DNA of 64,000 nt from CAZUVM01 sp964623885 (GCA_964623885.1 CAZUVM010000148.1:20391-84390), one strand, 5' to 3'; shown: positions 17,501 through 26,276, counted from the stretch's first letter. The notes: generated by a model not told the origin, from the letters alone. Translations and numbers: made by a program.

Positions 17501-19506
17501 TCGAACGTGCGGTAGAGGCCTGATCCAGAAAAGCAGGCGTACACGGTGTTGATATTGTTAGGATCAATCGCCAGACCGGTGCAGGCGGTGGCGGCCCCTG
17601 GACTCTTCCGGGTCCAAAACGGCCGAGGCGCCGTGCCGTTGGTCGTTTGATACACGCCGGCGTCGTTATAGCCGATCCAGATAATGTCAGAGTTGCCCGG
17701 CGAAACGGCAATCGCGCCGATAAAGGACAGGTCCAGCCGAGGATTGGCGTTATTGGTGGTGATACAGGCCCAGGTCGGCGTGGCGGCTTTGACATTCACG
17801 CTGCGCCAGAGGTTACTGCCACCGGCCAGCATTGTATTAGGATTGTTGGGATCGAGAATGAATGGGGCAATGAAGTTCGCGGCGTGTGGCGCGTCGGGAT
17901 CATCCAGGTCGTAACCCGGCGCCACACCGGCGTCGCCGATGCCGCCAAAGATGTAACTCTCGCTTACAGCACCGTCGGTGCTGCGATAGATTTGCAGATA
18001 AGTATATTCGCCGTAGAAATAATTCGGATCTGTGGGGTCGGCGGCGCAGAACCCGCCGTCACCTTGGCCCCAGGTAGTCCAGCTTGTGACCTGTCCCGGT
18101 TTCCATTTCGTGCTGCCGTTGTCCTGGTTGCCAAGGATCGTGGTGAAGGTTGTCGGGTTGGCAGCGATGCCGTAAGGCTGAGTGATGCCGAGATTGTGGT
18201 TGAGGTTGAGCCAACCAGCGTTAGTCGTGACCGTGTAAATGTTGGTGGCACAATAGAGCCCTCCGTCGTTGCCAAAATACACCGTTGTGTTGTTCACACC
18301 ATCAAACCCTGGTGCGCTGACAATGGCATGGTGGTCGGCGTGAACCGAAACCATGGCGTTATTGTTCTCATTGACTATCCAATCGCTGATTTTGGTCAGG
18401 GTTGTGCCGCCATCCGTGCTGCGCCAGAGGTCCAGTCCGCCCACGACCAGGTTGCTGGGGGAGGTCGGATCAACCCAAATGCAGTTGGCATACCAACCTT
18501 GGCTGCCAAGATAGTTGCTTCCGGTGTTTCGAAGCGTGTAGGAGATGCCACCGTTGGTTGAAATCCACAGCGTTCCATTGTTGGTGTCCTGGCTCGCGTA
18601 AACGATGTTTGGATTCGAAGGCGCGTACGCCAGCTCGATCCGTCCATTAGTCGCAACTCCGCTGGCTGCGTACCAGGTGCTTCCGACATTGGTCGAGTAA
18701 ATTGCCGCAACGATGCCGTAATTCATTCCCGCTGCGATGCACTGAGTGCCGTTCGTGGGATTAAAGGCAATGTCCAGAATGGCGCCCGGCAGATAGGGTG
18801 TGGTCCAGTTTGTGCCTGCGTCGGTGCTGCGAGCTATGCCGTCCGACATAGCGGCCAGGATTACCCGGTTGTTCGTCGGCGAGATAGCCAAACGATTGAT
18901 GTTATAGTAATTGAGCGAAGTGTTATTCAGTTGAACCCAGCTTGCTCCCCCATCGTAAGATTTGAAAACGCCCGCCCCGGGAATCGCATCGGCATTGCCG
19001 AATCCTTCACCGGTACCCGCGTAAAGCACGCTGGGATTGGTTTGGTCGAGGGCCAGGCAACTGATGGCAAGGCTGCCCATCCAATCGTCGCACGGGAAGA
19101 AACTCGCTGCGCTATTAGTGCTCTTCCAAACGCCACCACCCACCCCGCCAACCCATATCGTGCCGGGTTGCGTCGGATGAACCACGAGCGATCTAGTCCG
19201 CCCACCAATGTTGCCCGGACCAAGCCATTCCCAATTGTTGGTGTTCAACGTGGCAATTAGAGGGCGAGGACCGGCGGCTTTGGGCAGCGCCGCGCCGGGC
19301 CATGCGGCCGGGTTATACTTCATCTGCTGAGCCTGCTGCCACGCGTCCGCCAGGCTGTTGGTGGCGGGGTTTTTGTTGCGCAGATGCAAAGGAGGCACCG
19401 GTACGAACGGCTGTGCCTGAAGGATAGGTTCAAGCGCAAAACCCAAAGACAAAAGGACCACCACACCCCCGGTAAGACGATTACAGTTGCGGCGCTGACG
19501 GCCCAT
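14563..19506 (-). CDS. Giant secreted beta-propeller / Ig / LamG protein
   Basis: 1647 residues with an N-terminal signal peptide (GGVVVLLSLGFALEPILQA). Residues about 70-750 form a sialidase/sortilin-like beta-propeller with Asp-box repeats such as SYDGGASW, STDAGTNW, TFDGGATW and SPDQGVTW. Then follow an Ig-like domain (about 750-835), a LamG/concanavalin-like domain (about 845-1055), a Big-type Ig domain, a cadherin-like segment (NDTDPYNLPLTL...DTFNYTINDGSG, about 1155-1235), a second LamG (about 1247-1460), another Big-type domain and a C-terminal TFYVQRSTDLVSW module typical of Verrucomicrobiota secreted proteins. The catalytic residues of a true sialidase are not evident, so adhesion or glycan binding is more likely than hydrolysis. 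LamG-Big is visibly duplicated. Confidence 0.85.
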   Translation of the reverse strand: MGRQRRNCNRLTGGVVVLLSLGFALEPILQAQPFVPVPPLHLRNKNPATNSLADAWQQAQQMKYNPAAWPGAALPKAAGPRPLIATLNTNNWEWLGPGNIGGRTRSLVVHPTQPGTIWVGGVGGGVWKSTNSAASFFPCDDWMGSLAISCLALDQTNPSVLYAGTGEGFGNADAIPGAGVFKSYDGGASWVQLNNTSLNYYNINRLAISPTNNRVILAAMSDGIARSTDAGTNWTTPYLPGAILDIAFNPTNGTQCIAAGMNYGIVAAIYSTNVGSTWYAASGVATNGRIELAYAPSNPNIVYASQDTNNGTLWISTNGGISYTLRNTGSNYLGSQGWYANCIWVDPTSPSNLVVGGLDLWRSTDGGTTLTKISDWIVNENNNAMVSVHADHHAIVSAPGFDGVNNTTVYFGNDGGLYCATNIYTVTTNAGWLNLNHNLGITQPYGIAANPTTFTTILGNQDNGSTKWKPGQVTSWTTWGQGDGGFCAADPTDPNYFYGEYTYLQIYRSTDGAVSESYIFGGIGDAGVAPGYDLDDPDAPHAANFIAPFILDPNNPNTMLAGGSNLWRSVNVKAATPTWACITTNNANPRLDLSFIGAIAVSPGNSDIIWIGYNDAGVYQTTNGTAPRPFWTRKSPGAATACTGLAIDPNNINTVYACFSGSGLYRTFDGGATWTNLSAGSAVLHSVVVAPFNSNYIYVGSDLGVFGSPDQGVTWSPANEGPANVQVLHLAWARNYLLAATHGRGAYRIALGPPTVVLTPTSVTNYTGSSVTFSASVVGQPALGLQWTVDNKNVPGANSTTLTLTNLQTTNSGIYTLWASNSYGTGTGSVTLTVVDPPPYDTQTLAAGPVAYWRLNEPAGGIAYDSVGGYNGINNGLMILGVSGPTPPMFPGFEASNTAYQFDGTTTSVVVPALNLNTNTVTISAWVNPNSTQGHDRGVFCWQGAGNPGAEFLLADTNNTLCAYWNGNLLTSPLVVPTNQWTFVALVVSSTDTTIFMATNSTLNSWTSPGANAPAAFGSASHIGAGSSGHFSGDIDEVAVYNQSLTAAQVAAQLAASQILLPSIALTAPANRSSFVALSNILVTASVTTNGHSIGTVQFYDGPTLLGEATTPPYQATLSGATAGPVTLLARAVYDGASVVSSLPVNINITNLPPTPANDITNTAPSTPVTIDVLANDTDPYNLPLTLQSVAHPGRGTAVIAGTNVIYTPFDYWFGVDTFNYTINDGSGAMASASVTVTTPFPNFSSAYSNAVLNLGPAAYWRLNETSGTTAFDLAGGHNGTNNGSLVLGTNGPSAPAFPGFEAANTAYQFDGADTSISFPALNLNSSNLTITAWVKSAGSQGTNSGIVSWGGTNSFWFGFGSYSYNNNTLSYERDGFSYGSSLTVPSNQWTFVALVIGVGTNSGLFYLATNSTLASYPMALYYFFTPPTIFTNTGFLGVNTGHFFNGAVDEVAIFNKTLTTAQIADLLAAARTGVPAVALTAPTNGSSFNAASNVLLTASVTTNGNHTVGKVQFYNTNATLLGEAPLPPYKYTWNGMPAGSYSIFARASYDGSSSVDSTAVSVTVTNSGAVTGKVSGLINPGSNPLTISFTGSSGHTFYVQRSTDLVSWTTILTTNAPGGGLFVCTDNFSDLGGPPSYAFYRLSWAP

Positions 19507-19554
19507 GCGGAGTACCCAAGCGATGAAAAAGCGAACAAAAGGGTAACTAATCCT

Positions 19555-19584
19555 TATTGTGAATTAATCTCCAGAAAATGTCAA
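19555..19584 (-). promoter_or_regulatory. Candidate sigma70-type promoter of the giant secreted protein
   Basis: On the minus strand TTGACA (19584-19579) is followed after 18 bases by CACAAT (19560-19555), about 50 bases upstream of the ATG at 19506. The -35 is a perfect consensus and the -10 matches four of six positions. Confidence 0.4.
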
Positions 19585-19613
19585 GCGGATTTCCGAAGGT
19601 CCTGACGGTCTTT

Positions 19614-20462
19614 TTATACCTCCTTGACCACGCCCCAATAGACATCCAGCCGTTTGTCGAGGTAAAGCTTGACCGCGCGCACAAGGGTCCGCGCTTCCAG
19701 TTTCTGACCCGCCGCAACGATTTGCTTCAGAGTCATTTGCGGTCGTACCGAAAAGCAATCCTGGGCAATGATGGGACCCTCGTCCAGGTTCATGGTCACG
19801 AAATGCGCCGAGACCCCGATTATTTTGACACCCTGCTCGTAGGCTTGTCTATACGCCTGCGGACCGGGGAAGCTCGGTAGCAGCGACGGGTGGATATTGA
19901 TAATCTTGTTCTTGTACCGCCAGACGAAGTTTGGAGAAAGAATCTTCATGAAACGCGCGAGCACAACAAAATCGATCTCATGCTCGTCCAGCAGCCGCAG
20001 AGCAGCGTTTTCCGCTTTGAGCCGGTCTTCCCAGGGCAACTGCGCAAATGCGAGGCCGGCCTGGCGGGCGAGCGGTTCAAGCTCACGCCGATTGGAAAGC
20101 ACCACCACCGGCTCGGACTTTTTCAGGCCGCCGTTTTTAATCGCCTGCAGCAGCGCCTCGAGGCAGTGAGGTTCGCGCGTCGCCAGAATGGCCATGCGCT
20201 GACGGCGGCGAGGATCGGTGAACCGGACCTTAATCTCCATGTCGAGTTGGGCCGCCAGTTTCTCGAGGCCGCGAGAGATGCCGGCGCGATCCATTCGACC
20301 CTCTTTCCAGGACGCTTGAAGCGTCATGCTGAACTGGCCGCGCGTGACCTGCTCCTCCAGGCCCTCGATGTTGGCTCTCTGTTCGAACAGAAAGTTCGTA
20401 ACGCGGGCGACGACGCCGGTTTTGTCCCGGCCGATGACCGTAATGGTGGCAAAGCGGCTCAT
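19614..20462 (-). CDS. purU: Formyltetrahydrofolate deformylase
   Basis: Hydrolyses 10-formyltetrahydrofolate to tetrahydrofolate and formate, balancing the one-carbon pool. An N-terminal ACT domain (TITVIGRDKTGVVARVTNFL, residues about 5-80) is followed by a formyltransferase-fold domain with DFVVLARFMKILSP and the active-site NIHPSLLPSFPG, then GVSAHFVTMNLDEGPII. 282 residues is typical. ATG 20462 is the natural start for the ACT domain; a frame to 20510 adds only a charged stretch. The neighbouring kinase is divergent. Confidence 0.93.
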   Translation of the reverse strand: MSRFATITVIGRDKTGVVARVTNFLFEQRANIEGLEEQVTRGQFSMTLQASWKEGRMDRAGISRGLEKLAAQLDMEIKVRFTDPRRRQRMAILATREPHCLEALLQAIKNGGLKKSEPVVVLSNRRELEPLARQAGLAFAQLPWEDRLKAENAALRLLDEHEIDFVVLARFMKILSPNFVWRYKNKIINIHPSLLPSFPGPQAYRQAYEQGVKIIGVSAHFVTMNLDEGPIIAQDCFSVRPQMTLKQIVAAGQKLEARTLVRAVKLYLDKRLDVYWGVVKEV

Positions 20463-20624
20463 AAGTGTGGTTCGGTCCGGTTCCGGCGGCGAAGATTTCC
20501 GTCGCCTCAAAAAGTTTGTTCGACGGCGGCTGGACAGGCCAGAGAAATCGGGTTGCCTCGGTGTAAATACGGATTGCCAGCCTGCGCCCGTGCGGCCAAC
20601 ATCCGGGCCGCAGTTGGATCAGCT

Positions 20625-21731
20625 ATGGCCTACCAGGAAAAACAACTCCAGGAGATCTCGAAAAAGTTTCAAATCTACGGCGAAATTTTGCACGCCGAGA
20701 CTTTGAAAATTGGTCACATCAACGAGACTTACACCGCCACGTATGACCAGGGCGGTACGCGAGTGCGTTACATCCACCAGAAAATCAACGGCCACGTGTT
20801 CAAGAACCCGGTCGGCGTGATGCGGAACGTCATGCGGGTCACGACGCACATTCGCAAAAAGCTCGAGGCGCGCAATGTGCGCGATGTGACGCGGCGCTCG
20901 CTTATCGTCATTCCCACGCGCGACGGCAAATCGTTTTTCCAAAATGGCGACAGCGAAGTGTGGCGGACGTTTGTTTTTGTTGAAGGCGTTGAAACGTACG
21001 AAGCCGTGCAAACGCCGGACCAGGCATTCCAGGCGGGCCGCGCCTTCGGCGAGTTCCAGCATCATCTTGTTGATCTGCCGGGAGAAAGGTTGCTTGAGAC
21101 CATTCCCAATTTCCATCACACGCGCAAACGCTTTGCCGCGCTGCAACAGGCGATTCAGAAAGACCACTACAACCGCGCCAAGGAAGCGGGAGCCGAGATT
21201 GATTTTGCGCTCCAACACGAACCAGTGGTGGACGTGATCCTCAATGCCATGGCCAAAGGTCGGATCCCTGAGCGGATCACCCACAACGATACCAAGTTCA
21301 ATAACGTCATGCTCGACGTGCTCACCGGGGAGGCCATGTGTATCGTGGATCTCGATACGGTGATGCCGGGCTGTGCCCTCTATGATTTTGGCGACATGGT
21401 CCGCACTACCACCAGTCCAACGCTCGAAGACGAACTGGATCTTACCAAGGTAAAGATGCAGATGCCGATGTTTAAAAAGCTGGCTGAAGGTTATCTCTCA
21501 ACCGCAGGCCAGTTCTTGACGCGGACCGAAAAGTCGCACATCGCGTTCTCCGGCAAGCTGATCACTTTTGAAATCGGGATTCGGTTTCTGACCGATTACC
21601 TCAGTGGTGATCAATATTTCCGCATTCATCGTCCGGCCCACAACCTCGACCGCTGCCGCACACAGTTCAAATTGGTCGAGTCCATCGAGCGGCAGGAAGA
21701 GGCTATGCAGAAGTATGTGAACCGGATTTGA
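20625..21731 (+). CDS. APH-fold sugar kinase (N-acetylhexosamine 1-kinase-like)
   Basis: Aminoglycoside-phosphotransferase-fold protein of 368 residues. Kinase residues are clear: ITHNDTKFNNVMLD (catalytic Asp, with downstream Asn) and CIVDLDTVMPGCALYDFGDMVR (metal-binding Asp region). The wording NDTKFNN..VDLDTVMPG closely recalls N-acetylhexosamine 1-kinase NahK/LnpB, which phosphorylates GlcNAc/GalNAc at C1. That activity is therefore a reasonable hypothesis but not proven. An open frame extends to 19890, but everything before ATG 20625 lies antisense to purU and is not protein-like. No partner phosphorylase is nearby. Confidence 0.82.
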   Translation: MAYQEKQLQEISKKFQIYGEILHAETLKIGHINETYTATYDQGGTRVRYIHQKINGHVFKNPVGVMRNVMRVTTHIRKKLEARNVRDVTRRSLIVIPTRDGKSFFQNGDSEVWRTFVFVEGVETYEAVQTPDQAFQAGRAFGEFQHHLVDLPGERLLETIPNFHHTRKRFAALQQAIQKDHYNRAKEAGAEIDFALQHEPVVDVILNAMAKGRIPERITHNDTKFNNVMLDVLTGEAMCIVDLDTVMPGCALYDFGDMVRTTTSPTLEDELDLTKVKMQMPMFKKLAEGYLSTAGQFLTRTEKSHIAFSGKLITFEIGIRFLTDYLSGDQYFRIHRPAHNLDRCRTQFKLVESIERQEEAMQKYVNRI

Positions 21732-21757
21732 GCTCCGTCACGCGCGGCTGCCGACAC

Positions 21758-23164
21758 TCACTTTTGTAACTCGGTAATCTCCGGTTCGTGCCCGTTCGCG
21801 GGCAGCCGCAACGCCGTTTCCACCGGTCGCAGCTCAGGTAGCTCTTTGCCGGCGGCGCCCGCGGATAGCTTGATCAGCCTTTCGCCGCTGGGCCGGACCA
21901 TCCGATCGTAACTCCCCACCGCGTCGTTAAAAGCGGACGTGGCTCCGTCTAGTCCCATCCGGAGCCTTTTGAAGTGTTCAAAGAACTTTGCCACGCGCGC
22001 GTAGAGCTCCTGGGCTGCTTCGCCGATTTGCTGCGCGTTCGCTGTCTGCGCGTGCTGCTGCCAGGTCACGCTGACTGAGCGCAGCAAAGCAATTAGCGAG
22101 GCGGGCGTGGCGAGCAGGATCCGCTTGCTTGCCGCCCAGACAATCAGGTCGCGGTCGCCTTCCAACGCCGCGCTGAACAATGATTCCGCCGGCAAAAACA
22201 GCACGACATGGTCCAGCGCGTTCGGAAATTGGCTTGGGTAGTCGCGTTCTGCGAGGTTTCTGATTGTGGCCTTGAGTTTCGCGGCATGCGCCTGCAGACA
22301 CTCTAATCGTTTGCCAGAATCCGCGGACTCCATTGCGTTCAAAAAATCGAGATCCGGGACTTTGGCATCCACTATAATAATCCGTTCGCCCGGCAAACGC
22401 ACCACCAGGTCCGGTTTTCCGTCACCCGCTTGCGTCTGCTCGGCAAAGTCGCAATGCGCGCTCATCCCAGCCGCCTCAACGACGCGCCTCAACGTTTCCT
22501 CGCCCCATCGCCCGCGCGCCTGGTTCGATTTGAGCACAATCCGGAACTGCTGCGTCTCCTGGGCCAGCGCCTGGCTTTGCTGCGTCAACGTGTCGAGCTG
22601 CTTCTTCACTTCACCGAGAGCCGTCGACTGTGCGTTCTCCGATTGCTGCAGCCGTTTTTGATACGTCTCCAGTTGCTGCTTCAGAGGCTCGACTAAAGTG
22701 GCAATGGCCTGTTGCCGCTGCGCCAGGTCGCCTTTGGCACCTTCCTGCAGTGTCTTCACAGCTTCGGTCACGCGCTCGATGAACTGGGGCTGCAATTCGC
22801 GCAGGGTGTCTTGGCTGAGCGATTTGAAATGCATCCGTAAATCCGCCAGCGCCTTCTCCTGGGATTCCTTAAGTTCGCACAAGGATCGTTCGTGCGCCGC
22901 GCGCTGATCTACCAGCATCTTCTCGGCCGCTCCTCGATTGGCTTCTGCCGCGGCCCCATCACTCCGCGCCTGCTGTAGTTGTGCGCGGACCTGAGTTAGT
23001 TCCGACTCTCGTTGAGTCAGTTGTTGTCGCAGCTCGTTTTCCAGTCTGTTATCCGCCGGCGAAACTCGGCCACGCCCGAAGAACCAACCGAGCACCACGC
23101 CAACCAAGCCACTCAGAATGAGGCCAAGGAGTAGATAGCCGCTCGTGGACACAGGCAGAGTCAA
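21758..23164 (-). CDS. rmuC: DNA recombination protein RmuC
   Basis: 468 residues with an N-terminal membrane anchor (YLLLGLILSGLVGVVLGWFFGRG), a long coiled coil (about 35-215) and a nuclease-like C-terminal domain with GRWGEETLRRVVEAAGM and LPGERIIIVDAKVPD. This order matches RmuC, which limits inversions at short inverted repeats in E. coli; that is of interest here because the window is rich in them. The start is TTG at 23164, overlapping the ridA-like stop as TTGA, so the two are translationally coupled. Shorter starts are possible but would remove the membrane anchor. Confidence 0.92.
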   Translation of the reverse strand: MTLPVSTSGYLLLGLILSGLVGVVLGWFFGRGRVSPADNRLENELRQQLTQRESELTQVRAQLQQARSDGAAAEANRGAAEKMLVDQRAAHERSLCELKESQEKALADLRMHFKSLSQDTLRELQPQFIERVTEAVKTLQEGAKGDLAQRQQAIATLVEPLKQQLETYQKRLQQSENAQSTALGEVKKQLDTLTQQSQALAQETQQFRIVLKSNQARGRWGEETLRRVVEAAGMSAHCDFAEQTQAGDGKPDLVVRLPGERIIIVDAKVPDLDFLNAMESADSGKRLECLQAHAAKLKATIRNLAERDYPSQFPNALDHVVLFLPAESLFSAALEGDRDLIVWAASKRILLATPASLIALLRSVSVTWQQHAQTANAQQIGEAAQELYARVAKFFEHFKRLRMGLDGATSAFNDAVGSYDRMVRPSGERLIKLSAGAAGKELPELRPVETALRLPANGHEPEITELQK

Positions 23165-23544
23165 AAATGCGCTATCACTTCAATCTCCACATTCGCGCCT
23201 TTCGGCAACGCCGCCACCTGGATAGTCGAACGTGCAGGGAAATCCGTGGTAAAGTGCCTGGCGTAGATTTCATTCATGCCAGCGAAATCCGCGAGGTTCG
23301 TCAGAAAGACTGTGCTTTTCACCACGTTGGCAAACGTGAGCTTCTGGTCCTCCAGGATGGCTTTGACGTTCTCCAGCACACGCTCGGTTTGGCTTTTAAT
23401 ATCTCCACTCACCAGGTTTCCGGTCGCGGGATCGATTGGGATTTGCCCGGCGCAAAAGAGCAGGTCGCCGATGCGCACGGCATGATTGTACGGGCCGACG
23501 GCCGGCGCGGACTTGGCAGGTTTTATGATTTGTTTCTTGGGCAT
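23161..23544 (-). CDS. RidA-family enamine/imine deaminase
   Basis: 127 residues. RidA proteins hydrolyse reactive 2-aminoacrylate and related imines released by PLP enzymes. Family features are KSAPAVGPYNHAVRIGDLLFCAGQIPIDPATG at the N-terminus (stated as a region, residues about 11-42) and the conserved Arg in PARSTIQVA near residue 105. The ATG at 23544 is the only sensible start. It precedes rmuC with an overlapping stop/start. Confidence 0.92.
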   Translation of the reverse strand: MPKKQIIKPAKSAPAVGPYNHAVRIGDLLFCAGQIPIDPATGNLVSGDIKSQTERVLENVKAILEDQKLTFANVVKSTVFLTNLADFAGMNEIYARHFTTDFPARSTIQVAALPKGANVEIEVIAHF

Positions 23545-23819
23545 AAAAGCAATTCGGATAGAAACGCTGACATTTCGGAGTGAATACTATCGCCTTGAGG
23601 CTCTCGGTCAAGGCATGGGAACGCCGGCCCTGCGGGTAACACCCCATTCTGCGAAATTGAGCGATTTGATATCCTGAAGCCCTGCATTCGCAGTTTGGTT
23701 TGCGTTCGAAGAAATAGCTCGAAACCGCCCTGGCTACGGCCAGCCAATACTGCGGATGCGCGAATCGCGGCCCACGCTGAGCCGCACCAGAACGCAAGGC
23801 AGAACACCACATACGTACT

Positions 23820-24017
23820 ATGGCAAAACGCATGGATAATGGGAATGGTCGTCCGACGCACGAACAAATAGCGGAGCGCGCCAAGGCGCTTTATGAAGCC
23901 AGCGGTAAAGTGCAGGGCCGGGATCTGGACAATTGGCTCGCGGCCGAGGCCGAATTGATTTCCGCCCGCCGGCCAGTCGCCGAGGCCCGTGTCTACAAAG
24001 ATTCACCACATCATTAA
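23820..24017 (+). CDS. Small DUF2934 protein
   Basis: 65 residues with the DUF2934 pattern: THEQIAERAKALYEASG, then GRDLDNWLAAEAEL. The family is small, common in soil and aquatic bacteria, and without established function. It lies twelve bases before the basic protein gene in the same direction, suggesting co-expression. A 275-base gap separates it from the divergent ridA-like gene; no promoter was recognised with confidence there. Confidence 0.75.
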   Translation: MAKRMDNGNGRPTHEQIAERAKALYEASGKVQGRDLDNWLAAEAELISARRPVAEARVYKDSPHH

Positions 24018-24029
24018 CCAACCCAGCTT

Positions 24030-24485
24030 ATGCCGGAAAAGCAAACGCTGGAACGGGCGCGCCGCGATCGTCGGAAGGGCAAAGCCCCATCAACGCAAGC
24101 GGGCGAGTTTGTGCGCGAGGAGATGCACCACATCCGCGAAGGCAAGCATGGTGCACGGTCTACGAAGCAAGCAATTGCGATTGGCCTATCGAAGGCACGC
24201 CGGGCCGGAGTGAAGCTAAGGCCGCCCGCTAAAGGCCGAACTTCGGAAAAGACCCGTCGCAGCGCTGCCAGTGCCTACCGCAAAGGTCAGAGAGGGCAAA
24301 AGACTTCGGCCAAACGGTCTCAAGCCCGTCTCAAGGCATTGCGACGCGAGGGACATCAAGCGGCTTCTCGGTCGGCGCTGTCGCGCCAGGCCCGGAACGC
24401 CGCTCGAAAGCGAAGCGTTGCCGACCGTAAAGCCGCCGCCCGCCGCGCCGCCCGCACGCGTTCGCAGGAACGATGGGGCCATTAG
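24030..24485 (+). CDS. Lys/Arg-rich DUF6496/histone-H1-like protein
   Basis: 151 residues, 46 of them Lys or Arg by direct count, rising towards the C-terminus in AARK/RAAR-type runs. The N-terminal part (ERARRDRRKGKAPSTQAGEFVREEMHHI) resembles DUF6496 proteins. The basic Ala-rich tail is like histone H1 or HU tails and should bind nucleic acid without strong sequence preference. It probably acts in nucleoid organisation or stress protection; that is inference from composition. It follows the DUF2934 gene closely and precedes lgt by 21 bases. Confidence 0.72.
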   Translation: MPEKQTLERARRDRRKGKAPSTQAGEFVREEMHHIREGKHGARSTKQAIAIGLSKARRAGVKLRPPAKGRTSEKTRRSAASAYRKGQRGQKTSAKRSQARLKALRREGHQAASRSALSRQARNAARKRSVADRKAAARRAARTRSQERWGH

Positions 24486-24506
24486 TCTATCCAAGGTTGA
24501 CCGTCG

Positions 24507-25316
24507 GTGTCGCCTTCGGCATTCTGGCTGGCGGTGCATCCGGTTGCCCTTCAGTTCGGGCCTTTTACGATTACCTGGTACGGCGTGCTCGCCGCACTGG
24601 GTTTTTTAACGGGTCTTTGGACCGCCAGCCGGCGCGGATTACGCGTCGGAATCACCGGGGAGAGAATTGTTGATCTCGGGCCTTGGCTGATTGCCGGAGC
24701 GCTAGTGGGCGCACGAACGCTTTTCGTTATTTCCTATTGGCACGAAGAGTTTGCCGGTCATCCCTGGGTGGAAATCTTAAAGGTGTGGCGGGGTGGCCTG
24801 GTATTCTACGGAGGGTTTATCGGCGCTTCGCTCGCGTGCCTGTTTTACACGTTGTGGCATAAGTTGCCCGTGTGGCGGGTTGCCGACGTCCTGGCACCGA
24901 GCATCGCACTGGGTTCCGCGTTCGGACGAGTGGGTTGTTTAATGAATGGCTGCTGTTACGGCCGCGTCTGCAACCTGCCCTGGGCAATCCATTACCCTAT
25001 GGGACATCTCACGTATCCGCACGCCGTGCACCCGACCCAAATCTATGATGCATTGTCGAATCTGTGCCTTTACGTATTCCTGGCCTGGCTCTTTCGGCAC
25101 AGGCGATTCGAGGGGCAGGTATTTGCTGCCTACTTAATCGGCTACGCGCTGGCTCGTTCGTTTGTAGAAGTTTTCCGCGGCGATTATCCTCAATACTATC
25201 TCGGCGGCTGGGCGACACCGGCCCAAGTGGTCAGCCTGGGAATCATTGCCGCCGGCATCGCGCTGTTCGCGATTCTTCCGCGAGTCCAGTCTGCCGCAGC
25301 CGATAGTAAGTCATAA
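24507..25316 (+). CDS. lgt: Prolipoprotein diacylglyceryl transferase
   Basis: Inner-membrane enzyme moving diacylglycerol from phosphatidylglycerol to the lipobox Cys of prelipoproteins, the first step of lipoprotein maturation. 269 residues with about seven hydrophobic segments. The Lgt signature appears as GRVGCLMNGCCYGR, in the Cys-rich variant seen in several phyla, after VWRGGLVFYGGFIGA. GTG 24507 is the start in use if no internal one is chosen. Lipoproteins in this window (the alpha/beta hydrolase, the Mla-associated lipoprotein) would be its substrates. Confidence 0.93.
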   Translation: MSPSAFWLAVHPVALQFGPFTITWYGVLAALGFLTGLWTASRRGLRVGITGERIVDLGPWLIAGALVGARTLFVISYWHEEFAGHPWVEILKVWRGGLVFYGGFIGASLACLFYTLWHKLPVWRVADVLAPSIALGSAFGRVGCLMNGCCYGRVCNLPWAIHYPMGHLTYPHAVHPTQIYDALSNLCLYVFLAWLFRHRRFEGQVFAAYLIGYALARSFVEVFRGDYPQYYLGGWATPAQVVSLGIIAAGIALFAILPRVQSAAADSKS

Positions 25317-25337
25317 CCGTACACCCTGGCCTGTAGC

Positions 25338-26276
25338 GTGAACGAACTGAACGGTCAACGCATGCTCTTCCTTGTCGGACCGACCGCCGTCGGCAAATCC
25401 GAGATCGCGCTGTTACTGGCTGAAAAGGTGGGCGGCGAAATCATTTCGGTCGATTCGATGCAGATTTACCGAGGCATGGACATTGGCACGGCCAAACCTT
25501 CGCAAGCCGAGCGTGCCCGCGTGCCGCACCATCTGATCGATATCCGTGAATTAAACGAAACGTTCGACGCGGCACAATTTGCAACGTTGGCCAAACAAGC
25601 CATCGATGGAATCCAGGCCCGCGGCCGGTTGCCGATTCTCTGCGGCGGGACCGGGCTCTATTTCAAAGCGTTGCTGGACGGACTGGGTGATGCGCCGCAG
25701 GCCGATCCCGAGTTGCGCAGCCAATTGCAAAGGACTCCAATGCTGGATTTGCTGCAGGAGCTTGCCGAACATGACCCGGTTACCTTCGCCCGAATTGACC
25801 GGCAAAACCCACGCCGTGTAATTCGCGCGGTTGAAGTCATCCGCCTCACCGGCCGGCCATTCTCCGAACAACGCGCCGCGTGGCGCGACTCCTCGCGCTC
25901 GGGACCCGCAGTCCCAGTATTTGGGGTGTCCCGGGCGTCCGGCGACTTGCATCGGCGCATCGAATCCCGTGTGGACGAAATGTTCCGGCGCGACCTGGTA
26001 GCGGAAACCCAGGCACTGCTGGCGCGAGGCCTGGATCGCAATGTCACAGCATCCCAAGCCTTGGGTTACCGGCAGGTGCTGGAACATCTAAGGCAACTGC
26101 GCTCGCTCTCCGACACCATTCAGTTAGTCAAAATCCGCACCCGACAGTTCGCCAAACGCCAGATGACCTGGTTCCGTCGTCAACTCCCAGTCACCTGGAT
26201 CAACGTCGAGGAAAATGGTGACCTGACTCTGATTGCCGAGCGCCTCGCTGGCGCCCTTCAGGCCCATGCCGGTTAA
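25338..26276 (+). CDS. miaA: tRNA dimethylallyltransferase
   Basis: Transfers a dimethylallyl group to A37 of tRNAs reading UNN codons. P-loop GPTAVGKS at 14-21, then ISVDSMQIYRGMDIGTAKPS, DIRELNETFDAAQFA and LPILCGGTGLYFKALLDG; 312 residues is standard. GTG at 25338 lies 21 bases after lgt; an ATG nine codons into the frame (25362) is an alternative. Confidence 0.95.
   Translation: MNELNGQRMLFLVGPTAVGKSEIALLLAEKVGGEIISVDSMQIYRGMDIGTAKPSQAERARVPHHLIDIRELNETFDAAQFATLAKQAIDGIQARGRLPILCGGTGLYFKALLDGLGDAPQADPELRSQLQRTPMLDLLQELAEHDPVTFARIDRQNPRRVIRAVEVIRLTGRPFSEQRAAWRDSSRSGPAVPVFGVSRASGDLHRRIESRVDEMFRRDLVAETQALLARGLDRNVTASQALGYRQVLEHLRQLRSLSDTIQLVKIRTRQFAKRQMTWFRRQLPVTWINVEENGDLTLIAERLAGALQAHAG

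Noticed and set aside
19890..20624. Long N-terminal extension of the NahK-like kinase frame
   Set aside because: It is antisense to purU and reads as the complement of a conserved enzyme; ATG 20625 begins the recognisable kinase.
23545..23819. Possible small gene in the gap between the ridA-like and DUF2934 genes
   Set aside because: Open frames here overlap neighbours in other frames and show no protein-like pattern or ribosome-binding site.
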